A DNA stretch of 45,356 nt from an uncultured Lachnospiraceae bacterium (GCA_947178125.1 CAMWXB010000032.1:1-45356); one strand, 5' to 3'; shown: positions 24,473-33,551, counted from the stretch's first letter. The notes: generated by a model not told the origin, from the sequence alone. Numbers and translations are program-made.

Positions 24473-26887
24473 TTATTCCGCCATATAAAGAGCAATTCGC
24501 TTCTCAATGGCCGTCAAAGTTTCATCAAGGTCTCTCTTTCCCTGGATATATCCGCCGCCTTCCTCATATACGGCATCCTCCAGCGTTCGATTCTCTATAT
24601 AAGATGTATCCATTGCTTCGATACACTTTCGGAGTTCCTCTTTCTGCTCTTCATCCGGCCAATAAGATATAAAGCTGGCCGTTTCTCCTTCCGGCGTTCC
24701 CATGCTTTCCCAGCTGAAAGCCCCATCTTCACCTACTCTGTCATCCGGTATGAAAATCTGCTCAAAAGCCGCCCGATTTACCGGAAGGCCGGTCCAGATT
24801 GCCGCCTGGTTCTCTTTTCCAAGACACAGCCGTATAAAATCCTCCGCCTGTTCGGGATGTTTCGATGCGGCGCTGATTCCAAGCAATGTGTTGGCGCAGA
24901 ACACATTACTGCTCTGCCCGTTCATGACAGACCATACGGTATTTTCATAACCGTTCACCTTATTGATGGAGCACATCTCCGCATAGGAATTAAAGCTGCT
25001 CAGCGCTCCACAGTGTATCTGCGTATATTCTGATGTATAAAACATCGATCCGGCTCCGGTCCGCAGATATTTGGAATTATCTCTTGTCTCCCCAAATTCT
25101 GCCATCCAGTTTTCATTGGCCTGATTATACCTATCGATATTTGCCTGCGGAAGTCCATCCAGCTGTGCATCATAGATACGCTTCGTCTGTACCAGAAATT
25201 CCCCAATCGCTTCTTTGTCGATTTCGCCGTTTTCCGTTATCCACGCGGGAACACAAGTCATGGAAAACAAACGCATGATTCCCTTGGTCGTAGAAATCAT
25301 TAAGAGGTCTTTCTCCGGATTATCCCGCCGCAATTCTTCCATCCCGTCGGCAATTCCTTCCAAATCCTTCATCTGTGCAATATATTTCTCTTCTCCCGCT
25401 ATGGCCGGAAGATAAATTTCACAGGGCATTGCATAGAGTTTATCACCTATCTTCATGGCATTGGCAATATTGTCGAACAATGCTTCATCACCGCTCAAAC
25501 CGCTTATCAATGCGCTCATATCAAGTAATAGCCCTTTTTCGATATAAGAATCCAGAGGCATATCATCCAGAATCAGGACATCTGGTCCTTCTCCCGCCAT
25601 AATTTTCGTATTCAGGCTTTTCAGGGCATCTTCCCGTGTTACGGAACTGCCTTCTGCAATTCCCACTTCATATTGTATCAGAACCCCCGGATTCGCCGTC
25701 TGATACAGGGAAACCGCCTGTCGTATCGTCACATTATCTTTCAGACTGTATACCTTCACCAATTCATCCGGTACGGTAGGGATATCCGGGTCATAGACGA
25801 AACGTACCAGCCTCGCGCCCGTAAATAATGCCAGAAATTCGTTATTATCCAGCATTACCATTCCTTCAATCCTATAGGATGGATTGCTGAGCGTACAAAG
25901 ACCGCCGTCGATGACCTGCTCCATTGCGCTGCCGCCCAGCACATGCCTGTGCAGACCCTTTTCGCCTGCCAGATAAAATACATTCTCATTTCCCACGAAG
26001 AAATACATCTCGAAGCCGTCATCCATATTAAATTTATTTCCGCCGTTATAATACTCTTTGACAAAATCTTTTAAAATTTCATCATCTGTTATGTATTCTT
26101 CCTTTTCCATATCATAAATCAGAAGCGTATCATAAGAAGAGCCATCCATAATGAGCAGATTGTCATGAAACTGCATAAGATCTGGCGCGCTTCCCGGCAG
26201 TGTCAGATAAAGTTCACTGCTTCCGTCCTCTTTTATCTCATACAGATCATCGCTGCCTGATATACTGACGAAAATCCTCCCATCTTCTGTCACCCCAACT
26301 GACTGCGGCGTCAGTCCGCCTCCTGACATCTGCGAATCGACAGGAATTTCAGCGCCGTCAGATCCTATTGCAAGAAGTCTCTGTACATATTCTCCATTCT
26401 CATCCATCTCGCCGTAAACGACGGCCGTTGTAGAATCCGCCCCGATTGCTATATCAACAATATAGCTGTCCCTCTTCTCTAATTCGTCAAGCCATGCCCG
26501 TCGTTCTTCTTCCCAGGTTGCCCCGTTATCTCTGGAAACGAGAAACGGTTTATTTCCATTGCTGATGATCAGACTGCCGTCCCCCATCTGGAATAACCTG
26601 TTCCGGCGCCCTGAAATCTGCTCCGACAGATCCGTAACCTCTTCCACATAACGTCCCATCGCCTGACTGTCCACAGGCTGCTGCCCCGCATTCTGACTGC
26701 TGTTTCCACTATTTTCCGCATTCGTTTTCTTCGTATCTGCCGCACCCGCGTCATCCGTTCCGTTCGCTGTCTGCTCCGTATTATCATTATCCGCGCCACT
26801 CTGCCCGCACCCGCCAAGCAGCATTACTACCATAGAAAGCAAAACCAACATCGATACCGCTTTCCTGAATCTTCTATTCTTTTTCAT
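24473..26887 (-). CDS. Extracellular solute-binding lipoprotein with N-terminal propeller-like domain, paralogue 2
   Basis: 804 residues. Signal peptide with lipobox LLGGC, Cys27, then an Asn/Thr/Ala-rich linker to about 75. MGRYVEEVTDLSEQISGRRN starts at 77. A clear Asp-box SRDNGATW lies at 118-125, supporting a BNR/Ycf48-like propeller in the N-terminal half. The C-terminal half contains VTREDALKSLNTKIMAGEGP, LILDDMPLDSYIEKGLLLDM-like sequence and the closing VYEEGGGYIQGKRDLDETL. Ligand unknown; bacterial family-1 binding proteins mostly bind sugars. The start lies just after composite repeat D. Confidence 0.85.
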   Translation of the reverse strand: MKKNRRFRKAVSMLVLLSMVVMLLGGCGQSGADNDNTEQTANGTDDAGAADTKKTNAENSGNSSQNAGQQPVDSQAMGRYVEEVTDLSEQISGRRNRLFQMGDGSLIISNGNKPFLVSRDNGATWEEERRAWLDELEKRDSYIVDIAIGADSTTAVVYGEMDENGEYVQRLLAIGSDGAEIPVDSQMSGGGLTPQSVGVTEDGRIFVSISGSDDLYEIKEDGSSELYLTLPGSAPDLMQFHDNLLIMDGSSYDTLLIYDMEKEEYITDDEILKDFVKEYYNGGNKFNMDDGFEMYFFVGNENVFYLAGEKGLHRHVLGGSAMEQVIDGGLCTLSNPSYRIEGMVMLDNNEFLALFTGARLVRFVYDPDIPTVPDELVKVYSLKDNVTIRQAVSLYQTANPGVLIQYEVGIAEGSSVTREDALKSLNTKIMAGEGPDVLILDDMPLDSYIEKGLLLDMSALISGLSGDEALFDNIANAMKIGDKLYAMPCEIYLPAIAGEEKYIAQMKDLEGIADGMEELRRDNPEKDLLMISTTKGIMRLFSMTCVPAWITENGEIDKEAIGEFLVQTKRIYDAQLDGLPQANIDRYNQANENWMAEFGETRDNSKYLRTGAGSMFYTSEYTQIHCGALSSFNSYAEMCSINKVNGYENTVWSVMNGQSSNVFCANTLLGISAASKHPEQAEDFIRLCLGKENQAAIWTGLPVNRAAFEQIFIPDDRVGEDGAFSWESMGTPEGETASFISYWPDEEQKEELRKCIEAMDTSYIENRTLEDAVYEEGGGYIQGKRDLDETLTAIEKRIALYMAE

Positions 26888-26934
26888 CTTCTATATCCAT
26901 TCCCTTTCTTAATTTACACTCTTACACAACCCCA

Positions 26935-27100
26935 GGAAGAATGCCCCCTTTTGGGCATTCCCATTTTGACAGAATCGCTTTAAAGCGATTCTGTCAGGCA
27001 AAGAAGATTTGCAACGCAAATCGTTAGAGTTTCTTAATCCGGGAATGATTTAGATTTTCTTAGGCGGCGTCCTTTGACGCCTTAGAAAATCTTCATTCCC
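26935..27100. repeat. Composite structured repeat, copy D, between two binding-protein genes
   Basis: Parts in plus-strand order: GAATGCCC/GGGCATTC (26939-26946/26953-26960); a perfect 30-nt palindrome with arm TGACAGAATCGCTTT (26967-26996); P2-type hairpin GATTTGC/GCAAATC with loop AAC (27006-27022) followed by an unpaired P3-like half. Then a second unit with P1 GGGAATGA/TCATTCCC (27041-27048/27093-27100) and P3 AGATTTTCT/AGAAAATCT (27052-27060/27084-27092), capped by GGCGTC/GACGCC with loop CTTT. It looks like a truncated element joined to a second one. It ends 2 nt from the next stop codon (27103-27105). Confidence 0.8.
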
Positions 27101-27102
27101 TT

Positions 27103-29490
27103 TTATTCGGCCATATAGATTGAAACCTTCTTCTCAATGGCCGCCAAAGTATCCTCAAGGCTCTGCGTACCCTGTAAGTATGCGACTCCTGCTTCATATA
27201 CCGCCTCTTCCAGCACAGTATCTTCAATATACGGAATCTTTACCGCTTCTATCCAATTCTGTAATTCCGTAATCTGTGCTTCACTCGGCCAGTAGATTGT
27301 CAAACGAAAAATCTGTTCATCCTCATCCATCATCGTAATACTGCTGTATACCCCATCATCATCGATATCATCCTGTATTTCCTGCAGGATTTTATAAAAT
27401 GCCTCCCGGTTGACCGCAAATCCGTTGTATAGAGAACTCTGATTTTCCACACCAAGAAGTACCTCCAGAAAAGCCTCCGCCTGCTCTATGTTAGCGGAAA
27501 CCGCATGAATACCTGCAAGTGTCTGCGGATAAAAAATTTTATCCCCCATAGGCACCACCTTACTGTCTTCATACTTCTCCATCCGTTGTATAGAGCATAA
27601 TGCAGCATATCCGTATTCGCCGCTTTCTGTCGCGCAGATCATCTGGCGTATTCCCATCAGATAATCCATATAGTTCATATCCACTCGGACCATCTCGGAT
27701 GACTCACGCACATCATAACCGTATAACTCCGTCAGCATATCATTTAATTCATTGTACTGTGCAAGCGCTTCTTCCGAAAGTCCGTTCATCTGCGCATCAT
27801 AAATCCTCTTGACCTGTATCAGATAATCTTCGAGCGCTTCTTCGTCGAGTTCTCCCTGTTCCGTTTTCCAAAATGGAACGGAAATCATGGAAAACAGTCT
27901 CATAATGCCGCTCGCCGAACAATCTCCAAACAGGTTCTTCTCCGGAACATCTTCCCGCAGTTTTTCTATTGCATCCGCAATATCCGAAAGTTCCGCCGTC
28001 CTGGAAGTATAAGCTTCTTTTCCAAAAACAAGCGGTAACTGCACTTCCACCGGCATCATATAAATTTTATCCTCCACGCGGAAAGCATCCACGAGATTGT
28101 CAAACAACGCAGTCTCTCCGCCCAGACTGTCAATCATGGGACTTAAATCGAGCAGCAGCCCTTTTTCCATATAAGAATCTACCGGCATACCGTCCAGTAT
28201 CAGGACATCCGGCCCGTTATCCGCCATCATTTTCGTATTCAGGATTTTCAACGCATCCTCTCTTGTAACGGAACTGCCTTCCTCTATGCCGATTTCATAT
28301 TCGACATAAACCTCCGGATAAGCCCTCTGATACAAATCAGCTGCCTGCCTGACCGTTCTATTTTCTTCCAGACTGTATACTTTCAGCGTTATGCTCGGAA
28401 CCGTCGGGATATCCGGATCATATGTAAATCTTACCACTTTCCCGCCGCCGAACAATGCGACGAACTCGCTGTTGTCAAGCGCCAGCATCCCACGGAGCGT
28501 ATACGAAGGATTATTAAAAATACTAAGATTTCCGTCAATTACCTGCTCAATGGCACTGCCGCCGATCACATGGCGGTACAGTCCTTTCTTTCCTGCCAGA
28601 TACAGAATATTTTCTTCTCCCATAAAGAAATACAGATCATAAAAGCTGCCGCCGTTATTGGACCGGTCTTTATAGTTTTCCCTTACAAAATCGCCCAGGA
28701 CTTCATCTTCGATATATTCCTGTTTTTCCATATCATAAATCAGCAGTTCCTCATAGTACCAGCCGTCTATGATCATCAGATTGTTCTGAAACTGCAACAG
28801 CATCGGTGACATTTCCAGCGTTAGAAATACTTCCCCGCTGCCGTCTTCTTTTATTTCATATAGATTCGTTCCGTATGTACTGGCAAAAATTCTTCCTGTA
28901 TCGGAAATCCATACTGACCTGAAAGCCTCATCTTCCTCCGTCAAAGGAACCTCGACCCTCGTCTCTGTGCCGTCAGGTTGTACGATCATCAATTCCGGCT
29001 TCGCATCGAACGGATTATAATCCTCATCCAACGGATCGCCCTGATTCTCATAGTAAACGACCGCTACCGTATTATCTGCTCCGACCGCAATACTATCAAT
29101 ACCGTCCCACTCGATAAGAGGTGTTTTCCAGCTTCTTTCTTCCGTCTCCGCTTCCCATGTCGCACCTTTATCCGCGGATACCAGAAAAGCGTTAAAATTA
29201 TCCGATATGAGCAGATTCCCGTCATCCATTTGATAAATATGACTGGCATAACCGATTCTGTCCGACAAGTCGATAATTTCCTCCACATACCGCCCCATCG
29301 CCGTACTATCCGCCGATTGTGTTCCGCTCTGCCCGGATTCATTCATATGCAGAGACGCATTTCCCATATTGTCATTCATGGAAGTTCCACCGTTTCCACA
29401 TCCGGCAAGCGTTATCATAAGCATGGAAAAAGATACGATAACTGCCATTATTCTATTTCTTTTTCCAGCATTATTTCTTTTTACTGCCAT
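27103..29490 (-). CDS. Extracellular solute-binding lipoprotein with N-terminal propeller-like domain, paralogue 1
   Basis: 795 residues from the ATG at 29490, which is about 10 nt after AAAGGAG; an ATG 9 nt earlier is too close to that site. Lipobox TLAGC, Cys31. MGRYVEEIIDLSDRIGYASH starts near 65 and an Asp-box SADKGATW lies at 105-112. The binding domain has VTREDALKILNTKMMADNGP and VLILDGMPVDSYMEKGLLLD. It is the first gene of the ABC operon and is preceded by predicted regulated promoter S2. Its sequence is the most divergent of the four copies in the linker and in the ligand-binding half. Confidence 0.85.
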   Translation of the reverse strand: MAVKRNNAGKRNRIMAVIVSFSMLMITLAGCGNGGTSMNDNMGNASLHMNESGQSGTQSADSTAMGRYVEEIIDLSDRIGYASHIYQMDDGNLLISDNFNAFLVSADKGATWEAETEERSWKTPLIEWDGIDSIAVGADNTVAVVYYENQGDPLDEDYNPFDAKPELMIVQPDGTETRVEVPLTEEDEAFRSVWISDTGRIFASTYGTNLYEIKEDGSGEVFLTLEMSPMLLQFQNNLMIIDGWYYEELLIYDMEKQEYIEDEVLGDFVRENYKDRSNNGGSFYDLYFFMGEENILYLAGKKGLYRHVIGGSAIEQVIDGNLSIFNNPSYTLRGMLALDNSEFVALFGGGKVVRFTYDPDIPTVPSITLKVYSLEENRTVRQAADLYQRAYPEVYVEYEIGIEEGSSVTREDALKILNTKMMADNGPDVLILDGMPVDSYMEKGLLLDLSPMIDSLGGETALFDNLVDAFRVEDKIYMMPVEVQLPLVFGKEAYTSRTAELSDIADAIEKLREDVPEKNLFGDCSASGIMRLFSMISVPFWKTEQGELDEEALEDYLIQVKRIYDAQMNGLSEEALAQYNELNDMLTELYGYDVRESSEMVRVDMNYMDYLMGIRQMICATESGEYGYAALCSIQRMEKYEDSKVVPMGDKIFYPQTLAGIHAVSANIEQAEAFLEVLLGVENQSSLYNGFAVNREAFYKILQEIQDDIDDDGVYSSITMMDEDEQIFRLTIYWPSEAQITELQNWIEAVKIPYIEDTVLEEAVYEAGVAYLQGTQSLEDTLAAIEKKVSIYMAE

Positions 29491-29552
29491 ATTTTCCATA
29501 CTCCTTTGGGACACTCAAATTCGCGATCAAAAAATCTCTGATTTTACATTTT

Positions 29553-29586
29553 ATTTTATCAGGTCAATCTCTAAGAAATCTCTAAA
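29553..29586 (-). promoter_or_regulatory. Promoter with 11-bp direct repeat (site S2, ABC operon)
   Basis: Minus strand TTTAGAGAT (29586-29578) and CTTAGAGAT (29575-29567), period 11 bp, then 8 nt and TAAAAT (29558-29553). The sequence after the -10, AAAATG, is shared with site S4 of the response-regulator operon. Predicted start of the long transcript that runs to the HlyD-type gene. Confidence 0.7.
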
Positions 29587-29600
29587 GCCTTTTAGAAAAT

Positions 29601-30167
29601 TTATACAAATTTGTATATGACTGCCTGCTCTGCATAAAAATCATCCCCCTGGTAACTTCCTGTCATATTCAGCACCGTACCTTCACTGATATCCGCAAGG
29701 CTTCCTTCTCTCGTCTCAACATCCTCATCACCGTTTACCCCGTTGTTTTTCACAGTCTTATGCTCAAATTGTGTATTCTCGGAAAAATATACCGTAACGC
29801 TTTCACCTTCTGAAGCCTCCGCCACCAACACTGCCTCCGTATCCCCTGTGGATTCCGTGACCATTTCGCTGACCACCACGCTGTTATCTCCAACACTGAC
29901 CACAATTCCATCTAAAGAAGTATCTGCCTGTTTGTCCACAGGTTCCTCCGACACGATATCCGAAGTGCCGCTCTCGGAATTGCTGTCGTTTTCTTCCGAT
30001 ACATCCTGCTGATGATTAGGACCCGCACTCACATTTTCATCTGTCTGCACATTCTCTCCTGCCACATCCACAGTCTTCGCAGATTGTCCCGAATCCGTAT
30101 TTCCGCAGCCTGTTACCGTCAGCAATACTGCCATACACAAATATGCCGTCATTCTTTTTTGTCTCAT
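29601..30167 (-). CDS. Small secreted lipoprotein of unknown function
   Basis: 188 residues from the ATG at 30167, with GGGAG 5 nt upstream. The lipobox TVTGC gives Cys21. Residues 25-95 are an Asp/Ser/Glu-rich disordered linker. The C-terminal half (VVSVGDNSVVVSEM ... TVYFSENTQFEH ... LADISEGTVLNMTGSYQGDD) looks like a small beta-barrel of the DUF5666/OB type; that call is tentative. The gene has its own direct-repeat promoter S3 and lies directly upstream of the ABC operon promoter, so both are predicted to be co-regulated. The last codons form a perfect 16-bp palindrome, TATACAAATTTGTATA (29602-29617). Confidence 0.75.
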   Translation of the reverse strand: MRQKRMTAYLCMAVLLTVTGCGNTDSGQSAKTVDVAGENVQTDENVSAGPNHQQDVSEENDSNSESGTSDIVSEEPVDKQADTSLDGIVVSVGDNSVVVSEMVTESTGDTEAVLVAEASEGESVTVYFSENTQFEHKTVKNNGVNGDEDVETREGSLADISEGTVLNMTGSYQGDDFYAEQAVIYKFV

Positions 30168-30203
30168 AAATTCTCCCTTCTTTCGTATCATTTTGACGGT
30201 AAC

Positions 30204-30237
30204 AGCATAGCAGGCCAGTCTCTAAAATACCTCTAAA
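30204..30237 (-). promoter_or_regulatory. Promoter with 11-bp direct repeat (site S3, small lipoprotein)
   Basis: Minus strand TTTAGAGGT (30237-30229) and TTTAGAGAC (30226-30218), period 11 bp, then 8 nt and TATGCT (30209-30204). Same register as S1, S2 and S4. Confidence 0.68.
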
Positions 30238-30240
30238 AAA

Positions 30241-30278
30241 TAACCGGAAGAAAAACTGCCGCATTTTTCTCCCGGTTA
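30241..30278 (-). terminator. Rho-independent terminator before the small lipoprotein
   Basis: TAACCGG (30241-30247) pairs with CCGGTTA (30272-30278), and the inner arms AGAAAAA/TTTTTCT extend the stem. On the minus strand it is followed by TTTTTT, 13 nt after the stop of the broken AlbA_2 gene. It isolates promoter S3 from upstream transcription. Confidence 0.8.
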
Positions 30279-30291
30279 TACTATTCCTGAT

Positions 30292-31345
30292 TTAATAATT
30301 TATCTTGATATGCCACGTTCCGGTTCGTTTAGAACCATTTCTCATCAAAACGCCTTTTTCCTGAAGATTTCCCATGAGACGTTTCACTGTACCAACTGCC
30401 AGATTGGTTTCCCGGCTGATATCTTTCTGAGTAACCTCTTCATTCCGCACCACCACCCGCAATATCGCTTTTTCATTTTCTGTCAATTTTAAAGTCTCAT
30501 TTAAAGTCTCATTTGAATCTAAAGTCCTGCCATAAACATTTTTTGATTCGCTTACATAGCTAACCTTTACATCAAATGAATACTTATTATTCAATGGAAT
30601 AATGATTTTAAAAATATCATCTTCAATAATTCTTGGTTCTTTTCCCGAATAACGGCTTACATATTTATACAGATTTCTTGTCCCCGATCCGAGTTCATCC
30701 GCATAACCAATCTGATTAAAAAATGATGCAATAACAGGATTTTTGGGATTTGGTTCTAAAGTTTCAGGCGTTATCATACCACATTTAATTGCTCTATTTG
30801 CATTCTCAGTATACATTTTATCTTCTTCAATGATAAATTTTGCGACATAAGAACTTGTCATTTCCCTATGAATCAACATATTTACAAGCATTTCACGAGA
30901 AATCTTATCGCGCAGACTAATATTCATATCACCTTCCAAATAAAATTTGTCCCATAAATGCTTTTTAGCAAACTGCATAAGCAACTCAAAACTCTCAATT
31001 AAATTTGTTTTAATAGTTTTCCGGTCATCACGGAACATGTATTTTTATAATTAATTTTTCTTCATAATGAATCAATTCCGGTAAAAGATAAACAGTAGGC
31101 ATAAAAACATTGGGATTACTTATCATCTTGATAAAATTTTTTATCATATCCGCTGCTGCTTTCTCAGAAATTCCGGAAACAATTCCTTTGTCTGTAATGC
31201 CCAAATAGATATCACCACCATAACGATTCAAAAAGGAACATACGGTTTCATAAGTATCTGATTCAATCCCATTACTGCATTTTTTAAATTCAACACCTAT
31301 TGTTTCGCCTATTAAAAGCACACTTTTTAATTCCTGAATCTGCAT
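30292..31345 (-). pseudogene. Broken AlbA_2/Schlafen-type ATP-binding HTH regulator
   Basis: Two overlapping frames together resemble one regulator. Bases 31345-31028 encode the N-terminal AlbA_2 domain (105 residues: GETIGVEFKKCSNGIESDTY, then YGGDIYLGITDKG). Bases 31038-30292 encode the C-terminal part (ISREMLVNMLIHREMTSS, IGYADELGSGTRNLYKYVSR, and a terminal winged helix with VTQKDISRETNLAVGTVKRL). The stretch of about 100 residues that normally joins them is missing and the frame shifts at 31028-31038 (CATGTTCCGTGA). A deletion plus frameshift is the simplest reading. The N-terminal frame has a GAGGA ribosome site and may still be made. Translational reinitiation at the overlapping ATG is formally possible. 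Confidence 0.75.
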
Positions 31346-31467
31346 TTAAACAATCCTCACAAAATACATTAACTCTGCGTTTTATGCCCGTATCTTATCA
31401 TGTTTCTACGATTAAATCAATTGATAATTATCACTTTTTCAATTTTTAAACTTAAAAATAATCTTTC

Positions 31468-31500
31468 TTAGAGAATAATTAAAGATTCCCATGCTAAAAT
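31468..31500 (+). promoter_or_regulatory. Promoter with 11-bp direct repeat (site S4, response regulator autoregulation)
   Basis: TTAGAGA (31468-31474) and TTAAAGA (31479-31485), period 11 bp, then 8 nt after the extended half-site (ending 31486) and TAAAAT (31495-31500). A second -10 candidate, TATAAT, lies at 31508-31513. The rest of 31346-31571 shows no gene. Confidence 0.7.
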
Positions 31501-31571
31501 AAAATGATATAATAATAGAAGTGTCTTCAATGGGAGTCACATCTGATCATAAAAAAGGATATAGGAAAATC

Positions 31572-32246
31572 ATGCGGATACTACTTGCAGAAGATGACAA
31601 ACAACTGAACGATACACTGACTTATCAGTTAGAGACGGAGGGCTTTATTGTAGATTCCTGTCTGGACGGAGAAGAAGCCCTCTTCTATGGGGAACAAAAT
31701 ATTTATGATATCATCCTGTTAGACAGAATGCTTCCTCATATCGAGGGTACAGACATACTGACCTCTTTACGGAAAAAAGGAATCGTGACACCCATCATCC
31801 TGATCACGGCATTGGGTACTCTATCCGACAAAGTAACCGGTCTGGACCTGGGCGCCGACGATTATCTGGTCAAGCCGTTTGCATTTGAGGAACTCCTTGC
31901 AAGAATCCGCTGTGTTGCCAGAAGGCCCCGTGCTCTGACTAATTCCGACATCCTTACCGTATCGGATGTAAGCTGGCAGGCGTCGGAAGGCATACTGACA
32001 GGACCGTCCGGAAGCTGCACCCTTTCGAAAAGGGAGGCCGCCCTGATGGAAACTTTCCTGCGCTCCAAAGGGCAGACTTTGCAACGCCAGACGCTCCTTT
32101 TAAAAGTGTGGGGACCGGACAGCGATGTGGAAGATGGAAACCTCGACAATTACATTCACTTTTTACGGAGACGCCTGCAGATAACCGGAAGCAGCTTACA
32201 GATTAAAACAATACGCGGCATCGGATACAGCCTTCAGGAGAAATAA
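31572..32246 (+). CDS. OmpR/PhoB-family response regulator
   Basis: 224 residues from MRILLAEDD. The ATG at 31572 is chosen over the upstream in-frame start because the receiver domain begins there and GGA-rich sequence precedes it. Receiver domain 1-118 has acidic pocket E7/D8/D9, phospho-acceptor D51 (IILLDRMLPH) and K101 (DDYLVKPF). The winged-helix output domain spans about 125-222, with SKREAALMETFLRSKGQTL and the closing IKTIRGIGYSLQ. The kinase gene follows after 3 nt. An 11-bp direct repeat in its own promoter fits binding by a dimer of this class, so autoregulation is predicted, with the amidase and ABC operon as further targets. Confidence 0.92.
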   Translation: MRILLAEDDKQLNDTLTYQLETEGFIVDSCLDGEEALFYGEQNIYDIILLDRMLPHIEGTDILTSLRKKGIVTPIILITALGTLSDKVTGLDLGADDYLVKPFAFEELLARIRCVARRPRALTNSDILTVSDVSWQASEGILTGPSGSCTLSKREAALMETFLRSKGQTLQRQTLLLKVWGPDSDVEDGNLDNYIHFLRRRLQITGSSLQIKTIRGIGYSLQEK

Positions 32247-32249
32247 TTC

Positions 32250-33551
32250 ATGTTCAAAAAAGTACACATACGGCTCACTCTGCTGTGTGCGGGTATTACG
32301 GCCGTCATTATGATCGTTATGTCCCTTTGTTATCTGTATGTTTCAGAAAACGGACTATATAGAAATCAGTTTCAGTCTTTTCAAAACGATATCAATACCA
32401 TCACGACCAATCTGGAACAGCAATCCGTCATTTCCATGGAATGGCTCTCCAAAATGGAAGCACAGGGCAATTACCTCTTTTATGTTCTGGACAGCGGCGT
32501 TCCTTTTCTCTATAACCAGCTGAATAACGCAGATGAAAATTCTACCCGGAGCCTTCTTCTGGAAGAATGTAAAAATGCCTGCCGAAATGCAGACACAGTA
32601 TCTTCTTTTGAGATGACAAGTTCAAATTCTTCCTATATCTCTTATCATTCCGAATTTGAATTTTTTTCCGAATCCACTAACGCCAAATACTTCGGAAGCG
32701 TCATCAATCTGGGAAAATATGCTTCTTCGTTGGAAATCATCATCCTTTCTTCCTTGCAATCGTTGGAAGAACAGCTTCTGGAACAGCGTTTTCGTTTTAT
32801 TTTAATTGACCTGGCCGCTGTTTTTTTACTGACTGTTTTTTCCTGGATTTTTACCGGCCTGCTTTTGCGGCCTATTATAGAGAATCAAAAGAAACAGATG
32901 CAATTCGTAGCATCCGCTTCCCATGAACTCCGCACGCCTCTTGCCGTTATTTTATCGGCCGCCGAATGCTGTAAGACCGCTCCTTTAGAAAAACAGGAAG
33001 GCTTTTTAAAGACGATCAGTCAGGAAGGACTTCGTATGTCCGCTCTTGTAAGCGATATGCTCACGTTGTCCGGCTCCGACAACCAGCGTTTCTCCATACA
33101 GCCCAAAGAGGTCGAACTCGACACGCTCCTGATGAACTCCTACGAAGCCTTTGACCCGTTGGCGAGGGATAAGTCTATTGCACTTTCCATAAATCTCCCC
33201 GAAAAAGCGCTCCCGACATGTTCTGCAGATCCGGAGCGCATCAGTCAGGTCATCTCCATTTTACTGCACAACGCGATCAGCTATACCCCGGAACATGGGA
33301 AAATAGAACTGTCCCTCGCCTACAAAAAAGAGCATTTCTATCTATCCGTCAAAGATAATGGCATCGGCATTTCCGATGAAGACAAAAAAAAGATTTTTGA
33401 CCGTTTTTACCGGGTAGAAAAATCCCGAAGCACAAAAGATCACTTCGGGTTGGGACTTTCTATCGCTTATGAAATTGTGAAAGCGCATAACGGCAGCATT
33501 CAGGTAACGAACGCTGACGGCGGCGGCAGTATCTTTACGGTCGTATTATAA
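32250..33551 (+). CDS. Two-component sensor histidine kinase
   Basis: 433 residues. Membrane helices at about 8-30 and 184-206 enclose an extracellular sensor region of about 150 residues with no recognisable domain. HisKA has the phospho-accepting H225 in SASHELRTPLAV. The ATP-binding domain shows the N box (LLHNAISYTPEHG), G1 (DNGIGIS), the F box (FDRFYR) and G2 (HFGLGLSIAYEIVKAH). No HAMP domain is obvious between TM2 and HisKA, since only about 15 residues separate them. Convergent with the coiled-coil protein gene downstream. Signal unknown; predicted targets (amidase, lipoproteins) point to envelope or nutrient sensing. Confidence 0.92.
   Translation: MFKKVHIRLTLLCAGITAVIMIVMSLCYLYVSENGLYRNQFQSFQNDINTITTNLEQQSVISMEWLSKMEAQGNYLFYVLDSGVPFLYNQLNNADENSTRSLLLEECKNACRNADTVSSFEMTSSNSSYISYHSEFEFFSESTNAKYFGSVINLGKYASSLEIIILSSLQSLEEQLLEQRFRFILIDLAAVFLLTVFSWIFTGLLLRPIIENQKKQMQFVASASHELRTPLAVILSAAECCKTAPLEKQEGFLKTISQEGLRMSALVSDMLTLSGSDNQRFSIQPKEVELDTLLMNSYEAFDPLARDKSIALSINLPEKALPTCSADPERISQVISILLHNAISYTPEHGKIELSLAYKKEHFYLSVKDNGIGISDEDKKKIFDRFYRVEKSRSTKDHFGLGLSIAYEIVKAHNGSIQVTNADGGGSIFTVVL

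Noticed and set aside
3037..27100. A CRISPR array or tandem repeat locus, because similar hairpins recur.
   Set aside because: The copies are single, far apart, differ in sequence and have no spacers; no cas genes are present.
29602..29617. Perfect palindrome TATACAAATTTGTATA as an operator.
   Set aside because: It overlaps the last codons and stop of the small lipoprotein gene. One AT-rich 16-mer alone is weak evidence, though it lies close to promoter S2.
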